64,000 nt of DNA from positions 124,001 through 188,000 of the forward strand of contig NZ_BCTW01000010.1 of NCBI RefSeq assembly GCF_001590965.1, written 5' to 3'. The position numbers and the translations under genes are program-made. The stretch's first letter is position 1; each line of letters begins with the position of its first letter. The notes under the pieces were generated by a model. The model saw nothing but the letters and a program-made list of their open reading frames with translations. It was not told the DNA's origin and searched no databases. Of the stretch, positions 55,347 through 64,000 are shown piece after piece. The DNA comes from Novosphingobium lentum NBRC 107847. GTDB lineage: Bacteria > Pseudomonadota > Alphaproteobacteria > Sphingomonadales > Sphingomonadaceae.

Positions 55347-58300
55347 ATGACCGAAGACAAAACGCCCGACCAGACCGCACCGCAGCCTGCGCCCGAGGGC
55401 CAACTCGCCAAAACCTTCGAGCCCGCCGCGATCGAGGCGCGCTGGTACGCGCACTGGGAACAGAGCGGGCTGTTCCGCCCCGCCCGGCCCGACGCCGTGC
55501 CATTCACCATCGTCAATCCCCCGCCCAACGTCACGGGCAGCCTGCACATCGGCCACGCCCTGGACAACACGCTGCAGGACATCGTGATCCGGTATGAACG
55601 GCTGCGCGGCAAGGATGCGCTGTGGGTGGTGGGCACCGATCACGCGGGCATTGCCACGCAGATGGTCGTCGAACGCCAGCTTGAGGCCCGGCAGGACAAG
55701 CGCACCAACTACACGCGCGAGCAGTTCATCGACAAAGTTTGGGAATGGAAAGCGGAAAGCGGCGGCACCATCACCGGCCAGCTGCGGCGGCTGGGCTGTT
55801 CGATGGACTGGAGCCGCGAACAGTTCACCATGGACCCGCACTTCACCACGGCGGTGGTCAAGGTGTTCGTGGACCTGTACAATCAGGGGCTGATCTATCG
55901 CGACAAGCGGCTGGTCAACTGGGATCCCAAACTGAAGACCGCGATCAGCGACCTCGAGGTCGAGACGCGCGAGATCAAGGGTTCGTTCTGGCACTTCCGC
56001 TATCCGCTGGCCGACGGGATCACGCTGGCAAACGGCGCCGACCACATCGTCGTCGCCACCACCCGGCCCGAGACGATGCTGGCCGACATGGCGGTGGCGG
56101 TGAACGCCGACGATCCGCGCTACCAGTCGGTCATCGGGAAGTTCATCGAACAGCCGATCACCGGGCGCCGCATTCCGATCGTGGCCGATGAACACGCCGA
56201 TCCCGAACTGGGATCGGGCGCGGTCAAGATCACCCCGGGCCACGATTTCAACGACTTCGAGGTGGGCAAGCGCGCCGGATTCAAGCCCGCCGACATGCTC
56301 AACATGTTCGATGCCGAGGCGAAAGTGGTGCAGACCAGCGACGGCCTGATCCCGGCGGACTTCGTCGGCATCGACCGCTTCGATGCGCGGGCGCAGGTGG
56401 TTGCGCAGATGAAGGCGCTGGGCCGGCTCGTCACGTTTTCGGTGACCGCCAAGGACGGCGAAGTCACCGAAAAGGACGCCGAGGACCGCACGATCCAGAC
56501 CCCGTTCGGCGATCGCGGCGGCGTGGTGATCGAGCCGTGGCTGACCGACCAGTGGTACGTCGATGCCGCGACTTTGGCGCAACCGCCGCTGCAGGCCGTG
56601 CGCGACGGGCGCATCGAGATCGTGCCCAAAACCTGGGAGAAAACGTTCTTCAACTGGATGGAGAACATCCAGCCGTGGTGTGTCTCACGGCAGTTGTGGT
56701 GGGGGCATCGGATACCGGCTTGGTATGGGTTTGATCTGCGACCCGACGATAGTGGAACGAACGGTAAGACCTGGGTAGGTCATCCCGATGAATGCACGGT
56801 ATTCGTTGCAACGACATTCGACGATGCAAAGGCTCAAGCCGAGGCATTCCTGAAGCAAATCGGTGACGACCACTCGGAAATCATCGAGGCTGCCGACAAG
56901 GCTGAGGCCATCGAGCAGTGGAACGACATTCAGCGGCCGATTTATTCAATCTGGCAGGATTCAGACGTCCTCGACACCTGGTTTTCCTCAGCTCTCTGGC
57001 CGTTCGCGACGTTGGGCTGGCCACAATCCTCCCCATCGACTTGCGATGGGGAGGGGGACCGCGCCGCAGGCGTGGTGGAGGGGCACTCTACGCAAGCCGC
57101 CCCTCCGTCATCGCTTCGCGCTGCCACCTCCCCATCGCAAGTCGATGGAGAGAATCTGCTCGCGCGCCATTATCCCAATGACTTGCTGATTTCCGGGTTC
57201 GACATCCTGTTCTTCTGGGACGCGCGGATGGCGATGCAGGGGATGCATTTCATGCGAGATCAAAACGGAGAGGGGGTGCCGCCGTGGAAGCGGTTGTACC
57301 TCCACGGTCTTGTCCGCGCCGCCGATGGCCAGAAAATGTCCAAGTCCAAGGGCAACGTGGTCGATCCGCTGGTCCTGATCGACCAGTTCGGCGCCGATGC
57401 CCTGCGCTTTTTCATGGCCGCGATGGAGAGCCAGGGCCGCGACGTAAAAATGGACGAGCGCCGCGTCGAAGGCTATCGCAACTTTGCAACAAAGCTTTGG
57501 AATGCCGCGAGATTTTGCCAGTCCAACGGCATTTCCGCGAGCAGCACACTGGCCGCACCTGACGCCACGCTGGCGGTCAACAAGTGGATCATCGGCGAGG
57601 TGGTCGATACGCTGGCCGAGCTGGACAAGGCCATGGCCGACTTGCGCTTCGACGCGGCTGCCAACGCGATCTACCATTTCGTCTGGGACCAGTTCTGCGA
57701 CTGGTACATCGAACTGATCAAGGGTGCGTTCGATGACGAGACCAAGGCCGTCGCCGGGTGGGTGCTCGACCAGATCCTGGTGATGCTGCACCCGTTCATG
57801 CCGTTCGTGACCGAGGAGCTGTGGCATGCGCTTGGCGAGCGGGACAGCGAGCTGATCGTGGCGCGGTGGCCCGAGCCGGGTGCGGCGGTGGATGCTGCGG
57901 CGAAGGTCGAGGTCGAGTGGCTGATCTCGCTGGTCGGCAACTTGCGCGGCGCGAAAGCCGAACTCGGGATCGCGCCCGGCGCGAAGCTTGAAGCCTACTT
58001 GCCCGAGCCGAGCGAGGCGACCCGCGCGATCATCTCTCGCAACACCGGCGCGATCGATCGGCTGGCGCGGCTGTCGGCCATCCACTTCGCGCCCGCACCC
58101 GACGGTGCCGCGATGCAGGTCGGCGCAGGCGATGCAAACCTGATCGTGCCGCTGGACGGCGTGATCGACATCGCCGCCGAAAAAGCCCGTCTGACCAAGG
58201 CCCTCGCCACCTCCGAAAAGGAGCGCGACAACATCGCCAAGCGGCTCGACAATCCCGCGTTCGTCGAGAAGGCCAAGCCCGAGGCGATCGACAAGGCGCG

Positions 58301-58367
58301 CGCCGACCATGCCGGCCATGCCGCCGAAGCGACACGGCTCGCGGCGGCGCTGGCGCGGTTGGGGTGA
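55347..58367 (+). CDS. valS: Valine--tRNA ligase with in-frame palindromic insertion
   Basis: The 1006-residue class Ia synthetase has HIGH-type [19 protein letters not shown], an editing domain ([20 protein letters not shown]), KMSKS in [16 protein letters not shown] and a C-terminal coiled coil ([20 protein letters not shown]). It charges tRNA(Val) and edits threonine. Between ATLGWPQ and [15 protein letters not shown], where E. coli ValS has only a short link, lies an extra segment of about 40 residues rich in Ser, Gly and Ala. It is encoded by a palindromic DNA element (57027-57152). The frame is kept and all motifs remain, so the gene looks functional. The surrounding 56701-57000 stretch has about 55% GC by hand count, below its flanks. 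Confidence 0.96.
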   Translation: MTEDKTPDQTAPQPAPEGQLAKTFEPAAIEARWYAHWEQSGLFRPARPDAVPFTIVNPPPNVTGSLHIGHALDNTLQDIVIRYERLRGKDALWVVGTDHAGIATQMVVERQLEARQDKRTNYTREQFIDKVWEWKAESGGTITGQLRRLGCSMDWSREQFTMDPHFTTAVVKVFVDLYNQGLIYRDKRLVNWDPKLKTAISDLEVETREIKGSFWHFRYPLADGITLANGADHIVVATTRPETMLADMAVAVNADDPRYQSVIGKFIEQPITGRRIPIVADEHADPELGSGAVKITPGHDFNDFEVGKRAGFKPADMLNMFDAEAKVVQTSDGLIPADFVGIDRFDARAQVVAQMKALGRLVTFSVTAKDGEVTEKDAEDRTIQTPFGDRGGVVIEPWLTDQWYVDAATLAQPPLQAVRDGRIEIVPKTWEKTFFNWMENIQPWCVSRQLWWGHRIPAWYGFDLRPDDSGTNGKTWVGHPDECTVFVATTFDDAKAQAEAFLKQIGDDHSEIIEAADKAEAIEQWNDIQRPIYSIWQDSDVLDTWFSSALWPFATLGWPQSSPSTCDGEGDRAAGVVEGHSTQAAPPSSLRAATSPSQVDGENLLARHYPNDLLISGFDILFFWDARMAMQGMHFMRDQNGEGVPPWKRLYLHGLVRAADGQKMSKSKGNVVDPLVLIDQFGADALRFFMAAMESQGRDVKMDERRVEGYRNFATKLWNAARFCQSNGISASSTLAAPDATLAVNKWIIGEVVDTLAELDKAMADLRFDAAANAIYHFVWDQFCDWYIELIKGAFDDETKAVAGWVLDQILVMLHPFMPFVTEELWHALGERDSELIVARWPEPGAAVDAAAKVEVEWLISLVGNLRGAKAELGIAPGAKLEAYLPEPSEATRAIISRNTGAIDRLARLSAIHFAPAPDGAAMQVGAGDANLIVPLDGVIDIAAEKARLTKALATSEKERDNIAKRLDNPAFVEKAKPEAIDKARADHAGHAAEATRLAAALARLG
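57027..57152. repeat. Palindromic repeat element inserted in frame in valS
   Basis: A perfect 22-bp inverted repeat (57033-57054 and 57127-57148, core CATCGACTTGCGATGGGG and its complement) bounds the element. The inner parts are imperfect complements of each other (GGAGGGGCA/GCCCCTCC types), so the whole could fold as one long stem. Each arm also has its own small hairpin. It resembles palindromic repeats usually found between genes in sphingomonads, but here it is translated. Confidence 0.8.
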
Positions 58368-58507
58368 TCCTTCGAGACGCGCCTTCGGGACGCCGCTGCG
58401 CGGCTCCTCAACCGCTCCTCAGGATGAGCGGAAATTGCGCAAAAACCGCTCATCCTGAGGAGCGGGCGGGACTGAGCTTGTCGAAGGCCCGTCCGCGTCT
58501 CGAAGGA
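58368..58507. repeat. Intergenic inverted repeat, copy 4, nested form
   Basis: It starts on the base after the valS stop. The inner pair (58412-58431 and 58446-58465) is a perfect 20-bp inverted repeat with a 14-bp loop. An outer pair TCCTTCGAGACGCG (58368-58381) and its complement (58494-58507) encloses it. It is a relative of copies 1-3 with an added outer stem. It could end valS transcription. Confidence 0.85.
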
Positions 58508-58515
58508 CGCGTCGG

Positions 58516-59262
58516 ATGCCACTGATCCTCGCCACCACCACCCCCGGCGAGCCAGAGATTTTCGCCTCGCTGCAAGGCGAAGGCCCGTCCGCCGGGCGGC
58601 CGTCGGTGTTCGTGCGGTTGTCGCGGTGCAACTTGGCCTGCACATGGTGCGACACCGCGTACACATGGCGCTTTACCGGGGATAACCGGCCGCATCGTGA
58701 CGGCGTGGACTTCGAGCGCGCCGCGAACCAGCTTGGGCTGGACGAAGCCGATGTCGCGGAGCGCATCCTGTCGCTTGGGCAGGACCGGCTGGTGGTGACC
58801 GGCGGCGAACCGCTGTTGCAGGCCCAAGCGCTGGCGCGGCTGATCGCGCTGCTGAAAGCGGCGCGGCCCGCGCTGCATGTCGAGATCGAGACCAACGGCA
58901 CCGTCGCGCCCGGCCCCGCGCTCGATCCGCTGGTGGACCAGTACAACGTCAGCCCCAAGCTGGCGCATTCGGGCAACGCGGCGCAGCTTGCGCTGCTGCC
59001 CGAGCGGCTGGCCGCGTTCGCCGCCGATCCGCGCGCGTGGTTCAAGTTCGTGGTGGCCGCGCCCGGCGACCTGGCCGAAGTGGCGGCGCTGCAGCAGCGC
59101 TACGCCATACCCGCAGCGCGGCTGTTCGTGATGCCCGAAGGGATCGACAGCGCCACCTTGCGGGAACGCGAACGCTGGCTGGCAGATGAAGCGCTGGCGC
59201 GCGGCTGGCGGCTGTCAGACCGGCTGCATATCCACCTGTACGGGGATACGCGGGGGACTTGA
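58516..59262 (+). CDS. queE: 7-carboxy-7-deazaguanine synthase
   Basis: The 248-residue radical SAM enzyme has EIFASLQGEGPSAGRPSVFV, the cluster motif CNLACTWCDT (CxxxCxxC), VVTGGEPLLQ and VEIETNGTVAPG. QueE contracts 6-carboxytetrahydropterin to the 7-deazaguanine core of queuosine. The ATG lies only 8 bp after the repeat, so the Shine-Dalgarno AAGGA is part of the repeat arm. No other que genes are in the window. Confidence 0.92.
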   Translation: MPLILATTTPGEPEIFASLQGEGPSAGRPSVFVRLSRCNLACTWCDTAYTWRFTGDNRPHRDGVDFERAANQLGLDEADVAERILSLGQDRLVVTGGEPLLQAQALARLIALLKAARPALHVEIETNGTVAPGPALDPLVDQYNVSPKLAHSGNAAQLALLPERLAAFAADPRAWFKFVVAAPGDLAEVAALQQRYAIPAARLFVMPEGIDSATLRERERWLADEALARGWRLSDRLHIHLYGDTRGT

Positions 59263-59312
59263 GACGCGACGCGCCAATTTTTTAAGGTTAGGCTATTTGA
59301 CCCCGTGAAACC

Positions 59313-59879
59313 TCAGAACGGAATATCGTCGTCGAGGTCGTCCGAGAATCCGCCGCCGCCGCCGCCGCCGCCGCCCGACGATCCGCCGCCGCCCTTGTTC
59401 CAGCCGCCGCCCGAAGCGCCGCCACCGGCCGCGCCGCCGCGTGATCCGCCGCTGGAGCCGCCTTCATTCCAGCCGCCCGAACGCTGGCCACCGCCGCCAC
59501 CGGCACCCGCACCCGCGCCGCCAGCGCCCGGTGCGCCGTCGAGCATGGTCAGCACGCCGTTCATGCCGACCGAGATTTCGGTGGTGTAGCGATCGTTGCC
59601 CGACTGGTCCTGCCACTTGCGCGTGCGCAGCTGGCCTTCGATGTAGACTTTGCTGCCCTTGCGCAGAAAGCGTTCGGCGACGCCGACCAGCCCTTCGGAC
59701 TGGAGCACGACGCTATGCCACTCGGTACGCTCCTTGCGCTCTCCGGTGGCCTTGTCCTTCCAGTTTTCGGACGTCGCGATCCGCAGGTTGGCGATGCGAC
59801 CGCCGTTCTGGAAGCTTTTGACTTCTACATCCTGGCCGAGATTTCCGACCAGGATGACCTTGTTGACGCTGCCTGCCAT
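59313..59879 (-). CDS. ssb: Single-stranded DNA-binding protein
   Basis: The 188-residue SSB has the OB fold ([73 protein letters not shown]) and a long Gly/Ser-rich linker with many GGG runs. The acidic tip DDLDDDIPF recruits repair and replication partners. It is alone, divergent from nothing close and convergent with queE. No SOS box was recognised upstream. Confidence 0.97.
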   Translation of the reverse strand: MAGSVNKVILVGNLGQDVEVKSFQNGGRIANLRIATSENWKDKATGERKERTEWHSVVLQSEGLVGVAERFLRKGSKVYIEGQLRTRKWQDQSGNDRYTTEISVGMNGVLTMLDGAPGAGGAGAGAGGGGGQRSGGWNEGGSSGGSRGGAAGGGASGGGWNKGGGGSSGGGGGGGGGFSDDLDDDIPF

Positions 59880-59979
59880 TGATTCGTGTCCTGTTGAATA
59901 TCGAGACGTGGCCTAACCAATGCGCAACGGCAGGGCGAGTCCGGCCCGGCCATTTGCCCACAGCTACCCCGTCCCCAAG

Positions 59980-61839
59980 CTAGCCAAGCCCGAGCGCCAT
60001 CGCGGTCCAGTAGGTCAGGCCCGCCGCCACGTATGCCAGCAAGAACAGGTAGGCCAGCATGAAGCCCGGCCATTTCCACCCGTTGGTTTCGCGCCGCGCC
60101 ACCGCGATGGTCGAAAGGCACTGCGGCGCGAACACGAACCACGCCAGGAACGCCAGCGCGGTGGGCAGGCTCCAGTGCGACTTGAGCTGCGCGCCGAGCT
60201 GCCGGGCCACGGCGTTCTCGTCGGGGTTGGACACCGCATACGTCGTGGCGAGCGAGCTCACCGCCACTTCGCGCGCGGCCATCGCCGGGATCAGCGCCAG
60301 TGCGATGTCGCGGTTGAAGCCGATCGGCTCGATCACGACGGCGAGGCCATTGGCCAAGTGCCCGGCGATCGAGGCATCGACCTGGTCCTGCCCCGGCGCG
60401 GCGCGCGGGAAGTTGAGCAGCAGCCACAGCACCACGGTGACGGTAAAGATCATCGTGCCCGCGCGGCGCAGGAATATCCACGCGCGCTGGAACAGCCCGA
60501 GCGCCAGATCCTTGACCGTGGGCAGCTGGTACTTGGGCAGTTCCATGATGAAGCCGCTGGCCGCGCCTTTGGTGATCGATCGGCGCAGCACCATCGCCAC
60601 CGCCATCGCTCCGACCACGCCGAACAGGTACAGCCCCAGCAGGACAAGGCCCTGCAGGCCGATCAGCCCCCCCGGCCCGACCGGGCGGTTGGGGATGAAC
60701 GCCGCGATGATCACGGCATAGACCGGCAGGCGGGCCGAACAGGTCATCAGCGGGGCGATCAGGATCGTGGTCAGCCGGTCCTTGGGATCGGCGATGCTCC
60801 GCGTGGCCATGATGCCGGGAATGGCGCAGGCAAAGCTCGACAGCAGCGGGATGAAGCTGCGCCCCGAAAGGCCGACCGACGCCATCAGCCGGTCCATCAG
60901 GAACGCGGCGCGCGCCATGTAGCCGGTCGCCTCCATCGTCAGGATGAAGAAGAACAGGATCAGGATCTGCGGCAGGAACACGATGACCGAGCCGACACCG
61001 GCAAGGATGCCGTCGGTCAGCAGGTCGCGCGGCAGGCCGGCGGGCAGTTGCGCGCGGGCAAAATCCTCGAGCGCGGTGACGATGGCGGTCAGGCCATCGG
61101 CGAACGGCGCGGCGCCGCTGAACACCGCCTGGAACACCAGGAACAGCAGCGCCAGCAGGATCGGCGGACCCAGCCACGGGTGCAGCAACACGCGGTCCAT
61201 CCGCGCATGGAGGCGATGCCGCTTGGTTTCGGACAGGATCGCGCCGTCAGCGATGGCGTGGGCGAGCATGCGGCGCTCGGGCCCGTTGACGTGCGGGCGC
61301 GGTTCGACCGGCGCGCCGGTGCGTCCGCGCGCTTCGGCGATCGCGGCGGCGAGTTCGGTCAGGCCACGGCGGCGCACCGCCACGGTCGGAATCACCGCCA
61401 CGCCCAGCGCCTGCTGCAGCGCCATCGCATCGAGCACCAGCCCGTCGCGTTCGGCCAGATCCACCATGTTGAGCGCGACCACGGTGGGCCGGCCCAGCTC
61501 GATCACTTCCTGCGCGAACACCAGGTGCTGTTCGAGGTTGGAGGCATCGAGCACCAGGACCAGCACTTCGGGCTGCCCCTGCCCGGGCTGTTCGCCCATG
61601 ATGACCTTGCGGGTCACTTCCTCGTCCGGGCTGGTGGGCGACAGGCCGTAACTGCCGGGAAGATCGACCAGTTCCACCGGCTCGCCCGAGGGCAGCAGCA
61701 TGCGCCCGGCTTTGCGCTCCACCGTGACGCCGGGATAGTTGGCGATCTTCTGGCGCGCGCCGGTGAGCGCGTTGAACAGCGCGCTTTTGCCCGCATTGGG
61801 GTTGCCGACCAGCGCGGCGATGCAGATGCCCCGGGTCAT
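59980..61839 (-). CDS. feoB: Ferrous iron transport protein B
   Basis: The 619-residue protein has the G-domain (ALVGNPNAGKSALFNALTGA, DLPGSYGLSPTSPDE, NMVDLAE) and about eight membrane helices with the two Gate motifs (FFFILTMEATGYMARAAFLM and IPAMAAREVAVSSLATTYAV). It takes up Fe(II) using GTP. It is shorter than E. coli FeoB (773), as is usual in this group, since the extra middle and C-terminal parts are missing. It follows feoA by 36 bp. Confidence 0.95.
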   Translation of the reverse strand: MTRGICIAALVGNPNAGKSALFNALTGARQKIANYPGVTVERKAGRMLLPSGEPVELVDLPGSYGLSPTSPDEEVTRKVIMGEQPGQGQPEVLVLVLDASNLEQHLVFAQEVIELGRPTVVALNMVDLAERDGLVLDAMALQQALGVAVIPTVAVRRRGLTELAAAIAEARGRTGAPVEPRPHVNGPERRMLAHAIADGAILSETKRHRLHARMDRVLLHPWLGPPILLALLFLVFQAVFSGAAPFADGLTAIVTALEDFARAQLPAGLPRDLLTDGILAGVGSVIVFLPQILILFFFILTMEATGYMARAAFLMDRLMASVGLSGRSFIPLLSSFACAIPGIMATRSIADPKDRLTTILIAPLMTCSARLPVYAVIIAAFIPNRPVGPGGLIGLQGLVLLGLYLFGVVGAMAVAMVLRRSITKGAASGFIMELPKYQLPTVKDLALGLFQRAWIFLRRAGTMIFTVTVVLWLLLNFPRAAPGQDQVDASIAGHLANGLAVVIEPIGFNRDIALALIPAMAAREVAVSSLATTYAVSNPDENAVARQLGAQLKSHWSLPTALAFLAWFVFAPQCLSTIAVARRETNGWKWPGFMLAYLFLLAYVAAGLTYWTAMALGLG

Positions 61840-61875
61840 GCCAAAGAAATCGTCATGGTCATGCGGCGGGCCCAG

Positions 61876-62133
61876 TCATGCTGTGGGTTCGTCGACCGGC
61901 GCTTCGACTTGCATGGCGCGGGCGTGGACGCGGCGCAGCGCCACGGTCATCCGCCCGACCTCGATCGCCAGCGGATCGCGACCGGCCAGCACGCCGCGAT
62001 AGGCCAGCCGCACTTTGGCGCCGGTATCGATGCCCAGCGCGCGCAGCCGCTGCCCTTCCTCGGGCACGAGCGCTGTCCAGTCGACCGCGGTGATCCGCGC
62101 AAGCTGGCCAAGGGGGATCTGGTCGAGCGTCAC
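61876..62133 (-). CDS. feoA: Ferrous iron transport protein A
   Basis: The product, about 85 residues, is an SH3-like FeoA: TLDQIPLGQLARITAVDWTA, EEGQRLRALGIDTGAKVRLA, DPLAIEVGRMTVALRRVHAR. The frame is open to a TTG at 62169, but that codon lies inside the Fur-like box. A GTG at 62133 (or 62139) gives the usual FeoA length and start and is preferred, although neither has a strong ribosome site. It acts with FeoB at the inner membrane. Confidence 0.85.
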   Translation of the reverse strand: MTLDQIPLGQLARITAVDWTALVPEEGQRLRALGIDTGAKVRLAYRGVLAGRDPLAIEVGRMTVALRRVHARAMQVEAPVDEPTA

Positions 62134-62163
62134 GACCACGGCGCTGCCACACTCACGGCCTTT

Positions 62164-62180
62164 TTGCAACTAGTTCGCAA
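62164..62180. promoter_or_regulatory. Fur-like box upstream of feoAB
   Basis: TTGCAACTAGTTCGCAA is a near-palindrome (TTGC/GCAA ends, AACTAGTT centre) with the look of alphaproteobacterial Fur sites. It lies just upstream of feoA, where Fur would repress under iron-rich conditions. Confidence 0.5.
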
Positions 62181-62193
62181 TAACGTTTTCGCG

Positions 62194-62853
62194 TCAGCGC
62201 GCCGGGTAGCGCAACCTGCCGAACAGCCGGGTCAGGCTGAAGCTTTCGTCGCGCGGCTTGAGCACGCGCGCCTTGGCCTTTTCAAAGCGCATGATGCCTT
62301 CGATCCGCCGGTCGAGGAACGCCCGCGTCTCGGCGTGACCCTCGCTCTGGTCCTGCGCGTAAACGCCCAGCGTGGCACTGTAGATCGCGCCCAGGATCGC
62401 GCGCTTGGTGTAGTGGTTGTAATCGGTCGCGGTATCGCCCGCGAGGCGCCACATCGCATCGGCGCTGGCCCAGCCGAGCCGGATGCTGCGCGGTGCGTTC
62501 TGCGGCATCGCCATGATCGCCAGCGCGCGGCGCAACGCTTCCTCGCTGCCGCCCAACGCATCGAGTCGATACTGCACCAGCCGGCGAATGCGTTCGCGGA
62601 TCGGCAGTTTCGCCAGCGTTTCGGCAGGGAGCGCCGCAGCCATGTCGGCATCGATCCGCGCGATCCACGCCGCGATCAGTGTCATCGGTCCGCCGCTGAA
62701 CGCCAGCCGCGCAACCGCCGGGTCGACGCCTTCGGCCTGCGCCGCGCCGTCGATCGCGGCATCACTCCAGCCATCGAAGATCGCGGCTTGCGCCACGGCG
62801 GGCGCGAGCGCGAGGCGCAGTTCATCGAGCGTGGCGTCGGCAGGCACGGCCAT
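62194..62853 (-). CDS. COQ9 family protein
   Basis: The 219-residue protein has the COQ9 layout: an N-terminal TetR-like helical part (ATLDELRLALAPAVAQAAIF, DGWSDAAIDGAAQAEGVDPA) and the COQ9 domain (YRLDALGGSEEALRRALAIM, LWRLAGD-type: SADAMWRLAGDTATDYNHYT and KRAILGAIYSATLGVYAQD). COQ9 binds lipids and helps COQ7 in ubiquinone synthesis. It is in the same direction as feoAB but ahead of it, with the Fur-like box between them. Confidence 0.92.
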   Translation of the reverse strand: MAVPADATLDELRLALAPAVAQAAIFDGWSDAAIDGAAQAEGVDPAVARLAFSGGPMTLIAAWIARIDADMAAALPAETLAKLPIRERIRRLVQYRLDALGGSEEALRRALAIMAMPQNAPRSIRLGWASADAMWRLAGDTATDYNHYTKRAILGAIYSATLGVYAQDQSEGHAETRAFLDRRIEGIMRFEKAKARVLKPRDESFSLTRLFGRLRYPAR

Positions 62854-62886
62854 AGTCAGCGGAGCCTGCTCACAGCGAAAGCCCGA

Positions 62887-63546
62887 TCACAGCGACGGGC
62901 CATACGTCTTGCCGGTCTTGGCGGTGCCCGTCTTGGCCGCATTCTCGATCTCGCTCAGCGCCGGGTTGGCGTGGCCATCGAGCGTGGCGTAATCGCGCGC
63001 CGAGCGGCCGGAATTGTCGGGCCGGTTGGGGTTGGCGCCAGCTTTCAGCAGCATCCGCGCCACCAACCCGTCGCGACGATGGACCGCCGCGATCAGCGGG
63101 GTTTCGCCGGTGTCGTTGGGTTCATCGACCCGCGCGCCCAGGCTGATCAGCAGTTCCACGCCATCGGTAAAGCCCAGGTTGCAGGCCAGCACCAGCGGCG
63201 TCACCCCGCGCACGTTGCGCGCGTTCACGTTGGCGCCGTGCGCGGCAAGGAAGCTGATCCACGCCGCGTCGCGGCGCTGGGTCACGATGTGCATTGCGGT
63301 GTCGCCGGTGGTGATGTCGCGCGTGTTGACGATGGTGGTGCCGGGCTCCGCCAGCGAATCGGTGACCTTCTGGCCGTCCTTCTTCTTGACCGCCTCGAGG
63401 AATTTGTAGCCGTCCGAAAACTGCGCCTGCGCCGGTATCGCCAGCGCCAATCCGCCGACGAGCGCCAGGGCCGCCAGCGCCGCGCGCGCCGCCAACGCTC
63501 CGCGCACCACCGTGATGCCCCGCGTCATCCGCCACCGCTTTATCAC
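62887..63546 (-). CDS. Exported ankyrin-repeat protein
   Basis: The 219-residue protein has a signal peptide (ALAALALVGGLALAIPAQAQ) and four to five ankyrin repeats (TTGDTAMHIVTQRRDAAWIS, GANVNARNVRGVTPLVLACN, DEPNDTGETPLIAAVHRRDG, GANPNRPDNSGRSARDYATL). A GTG at 63546 follows CAGGAGGA and is taken as the start; an ATG six codons later also works. It probably binds a protein partner in the periplasm. It is divergent from the SCO-family gene. Confidence 0.85.
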   Translation of the reverse strand: MIKRWRMTRGITVVRGALAARAALAALALVGGLALAIPAQAQFSDGYKFLEAVKKKDGQKVTDSLAEPGTTIVNTRDITTGDTAMHIVTQRRDAAWISFLAAHGANVNARNVRGVTPLVLACNLGFTDGVELLISLGARVDEPNDTGETPLIAAVHRRDGLVARMLLKAGANPNRPDNSGRSARDYATLDGHANPALSEIENAAKTGTAKTGKTYGPSL

Positions 63547-63614
63547 CGAGAATTCCTCCTGTTGCGTGCCCGTCGCGCCAGACTCGGCCCTTGCAAGCGG
63601 CAGGTTAGCAGAGC

Positions 63615-64000
63615 ATGAACCGGCGCGCCATGGCCCCCACCCATCCCGTCCGTTCGCGCCTGCTGGCGCTGCTGAACAGCGCACCGCTGGCGCTGCTGCT
63701 GACGCTGGGCGCGTGCGGTCAGGGCGCCGGTTCCGCTGCGGTCGAACGCCCCCCGCTGGAAGGCGCGGCGATCGGCGGCGATTTCACGCTGGTCGACAAG
63801 GCGGGCAAGCCGGTGCGCTGGGCCGATTTTGCCGGCAAGTACCGCATCGTCTACTTCGGCTACACGTTCTGCCCCGACGTCTGCCCGCTCGACCTGCAAC
63901 ACATCATGCAGGGCTACCACCTGTTCGCGCGCGACCACGCCGCGCTCGCCCGCGACATCGTGCCGCTGTTCATCACGGTCGATCCGCAGCGCGACACGCC
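63615..64000 (+). CDS. SCO1/SenC family copper chaperone, 5' part, cut by window edge
   Basis: The open frame from 63615 encodes a signal or lipoprotein leader (LALLLTLGAC, a lipobox), then IGGDFTLVDKAGKPVRWADF, YRIVYFGYTFCPDVCPLDLQ with the copper-binding Cys86 and Cys90, and IVPLFITVDPQRDT. This is the SCO family, which delivers copper to the CuA site of cytochrome c oxidase. The frame runs through the window end, so the conserved His near the C-terminus is not seen. Confidence 0.9.
   Translation, partial: MNRRAMAPTHPVRSRLLALLNSAPLALLLTLGACGQGAGSAAVERPPLEGAAIGGDFTLVDKAGKPVRWADFAGKYRIVYFGYTFCPDVCPLDLQHIMQGYHLFARDHAALARDIVPLFITVDPQRDT

Noticed and set aside
55347..58367. valS as a pseudogene because of the inserted repeat
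   Set aside because: The insertion keeps the reading frame, has no stop, and the HIGH, editing, KMSKS and C-terminal parts are all present.
59980..61839. feoB as a truncated gene
   Set aside because: At 619 residues it is shorter than the E. coli protein but has a complete G-domain and both Gate motifs; short FeoB forms are normal in alphaproteobacteria.
59920..63618. Very long open frames opposite real genes (also 77-1291, 32016-35018 and 2909-4705 on the plus strand)
   Set aside because: They lie antisense to well-recognised genes, have His/Arg/Ala-rich low-complexity translations without motifs, and are expected in high-GC DNA with few stops.

Overview
The window looks like a chromosome segment of a sphingomonad (Alphaproteobacteria, Sphingomonadaceae; Novosphingobium or Sphingobium-like). 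Reasons: high GC, dense overlapping operons, a complete protocatechuate 4,5-cleavage (lig) pathway of the SYK-6 type, many NTF2-fold and SDR accessory genes, a TonB-dependent receptor among catabolic genes, and short inverted repeats of the CTTCGACAGGCTCAGGA type between genes. I see no IS element, phage, CRISPR array, tRNA or rRNA. No stretch longer than about 300 bases lacks a gene.

Region 1 (1-22 kb) is a catabolic island for lignin-like phenolics. It encodes an acyl-CoA synthetase (cut by the window edge), two glutathione S-transferases (one LigF-like), a flavocytochrome 4-alkylphenol hydroxylase pair with a small Tat-signal protein, a PQQ quinohemoprotein lipoprotein, four NTF2/SnoaL-type proteins, SDRs, an aldehyde dehydrogenase, a TonB receptor, a LigW-like decarboxylase, a dienelactone-hydrolase-like protein, an NmrA-like protein and a lignostilbene-dioxygenase-type carotenoid oxygenase. 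A MarR-type regulator (14331-14855) sits in the middle. A palindrome close to CTAACAATTGGTAG occurs at six promoters of this island. At two of them it directly abuts the -10 box of a TTGAC-N17 promoter, so the island looks like one locally controlled regulon.

Region 2 (21-32 kb) is the lower pathway. On the minus strand lie an NAD(P)-dependent oxidoreductase, ligJ, a DUF2218 gene, ligA, ligB, ligC and a CmcJ/NvfI-type oxidoreductase. Divergent from them is a second LigAB-like extradiol dioxygenase pair. A LysR regulator with two DNA-binding domains follows, divergent from ligK, ligU and ligI. Together these convert protocatechuate through the 4,5-cleavage route to pyruvate and oxaloacetate, so region 1 plausibly feeds region 2 with vanillate/protocatechuate-type monomers. 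A common site (ATTAGCCANANCYTAT) lies in both lig promoter regions.

Region 3 (32-64 kb) is housekeeping: clpB, a DUF4197 protein, a penicillin-acylase-family enzyme, an M16 double peptidase, gatCA and gatB separated by a sulfotransferase-like gene, an FKBP isomerase, rpsU with a terminator-like leader, fluC/crcB, an RluC/D-type pseudouridine synthase, a HAD phosphatase, an ATP12 chaperone, an Mla-type lipid transport operon, valS (carrying an in-frame palindromic element), queE, ssb, feoAB with a Fur-like box, a COQ9 protein, an ankyrin protein and the start of a SCO-family gene.

The strongest leads for new biology are the MarR-type regulon over the region 1 genes, the lignostilbene/diarylpropane module inside it, and the palindromic insertion within valS.
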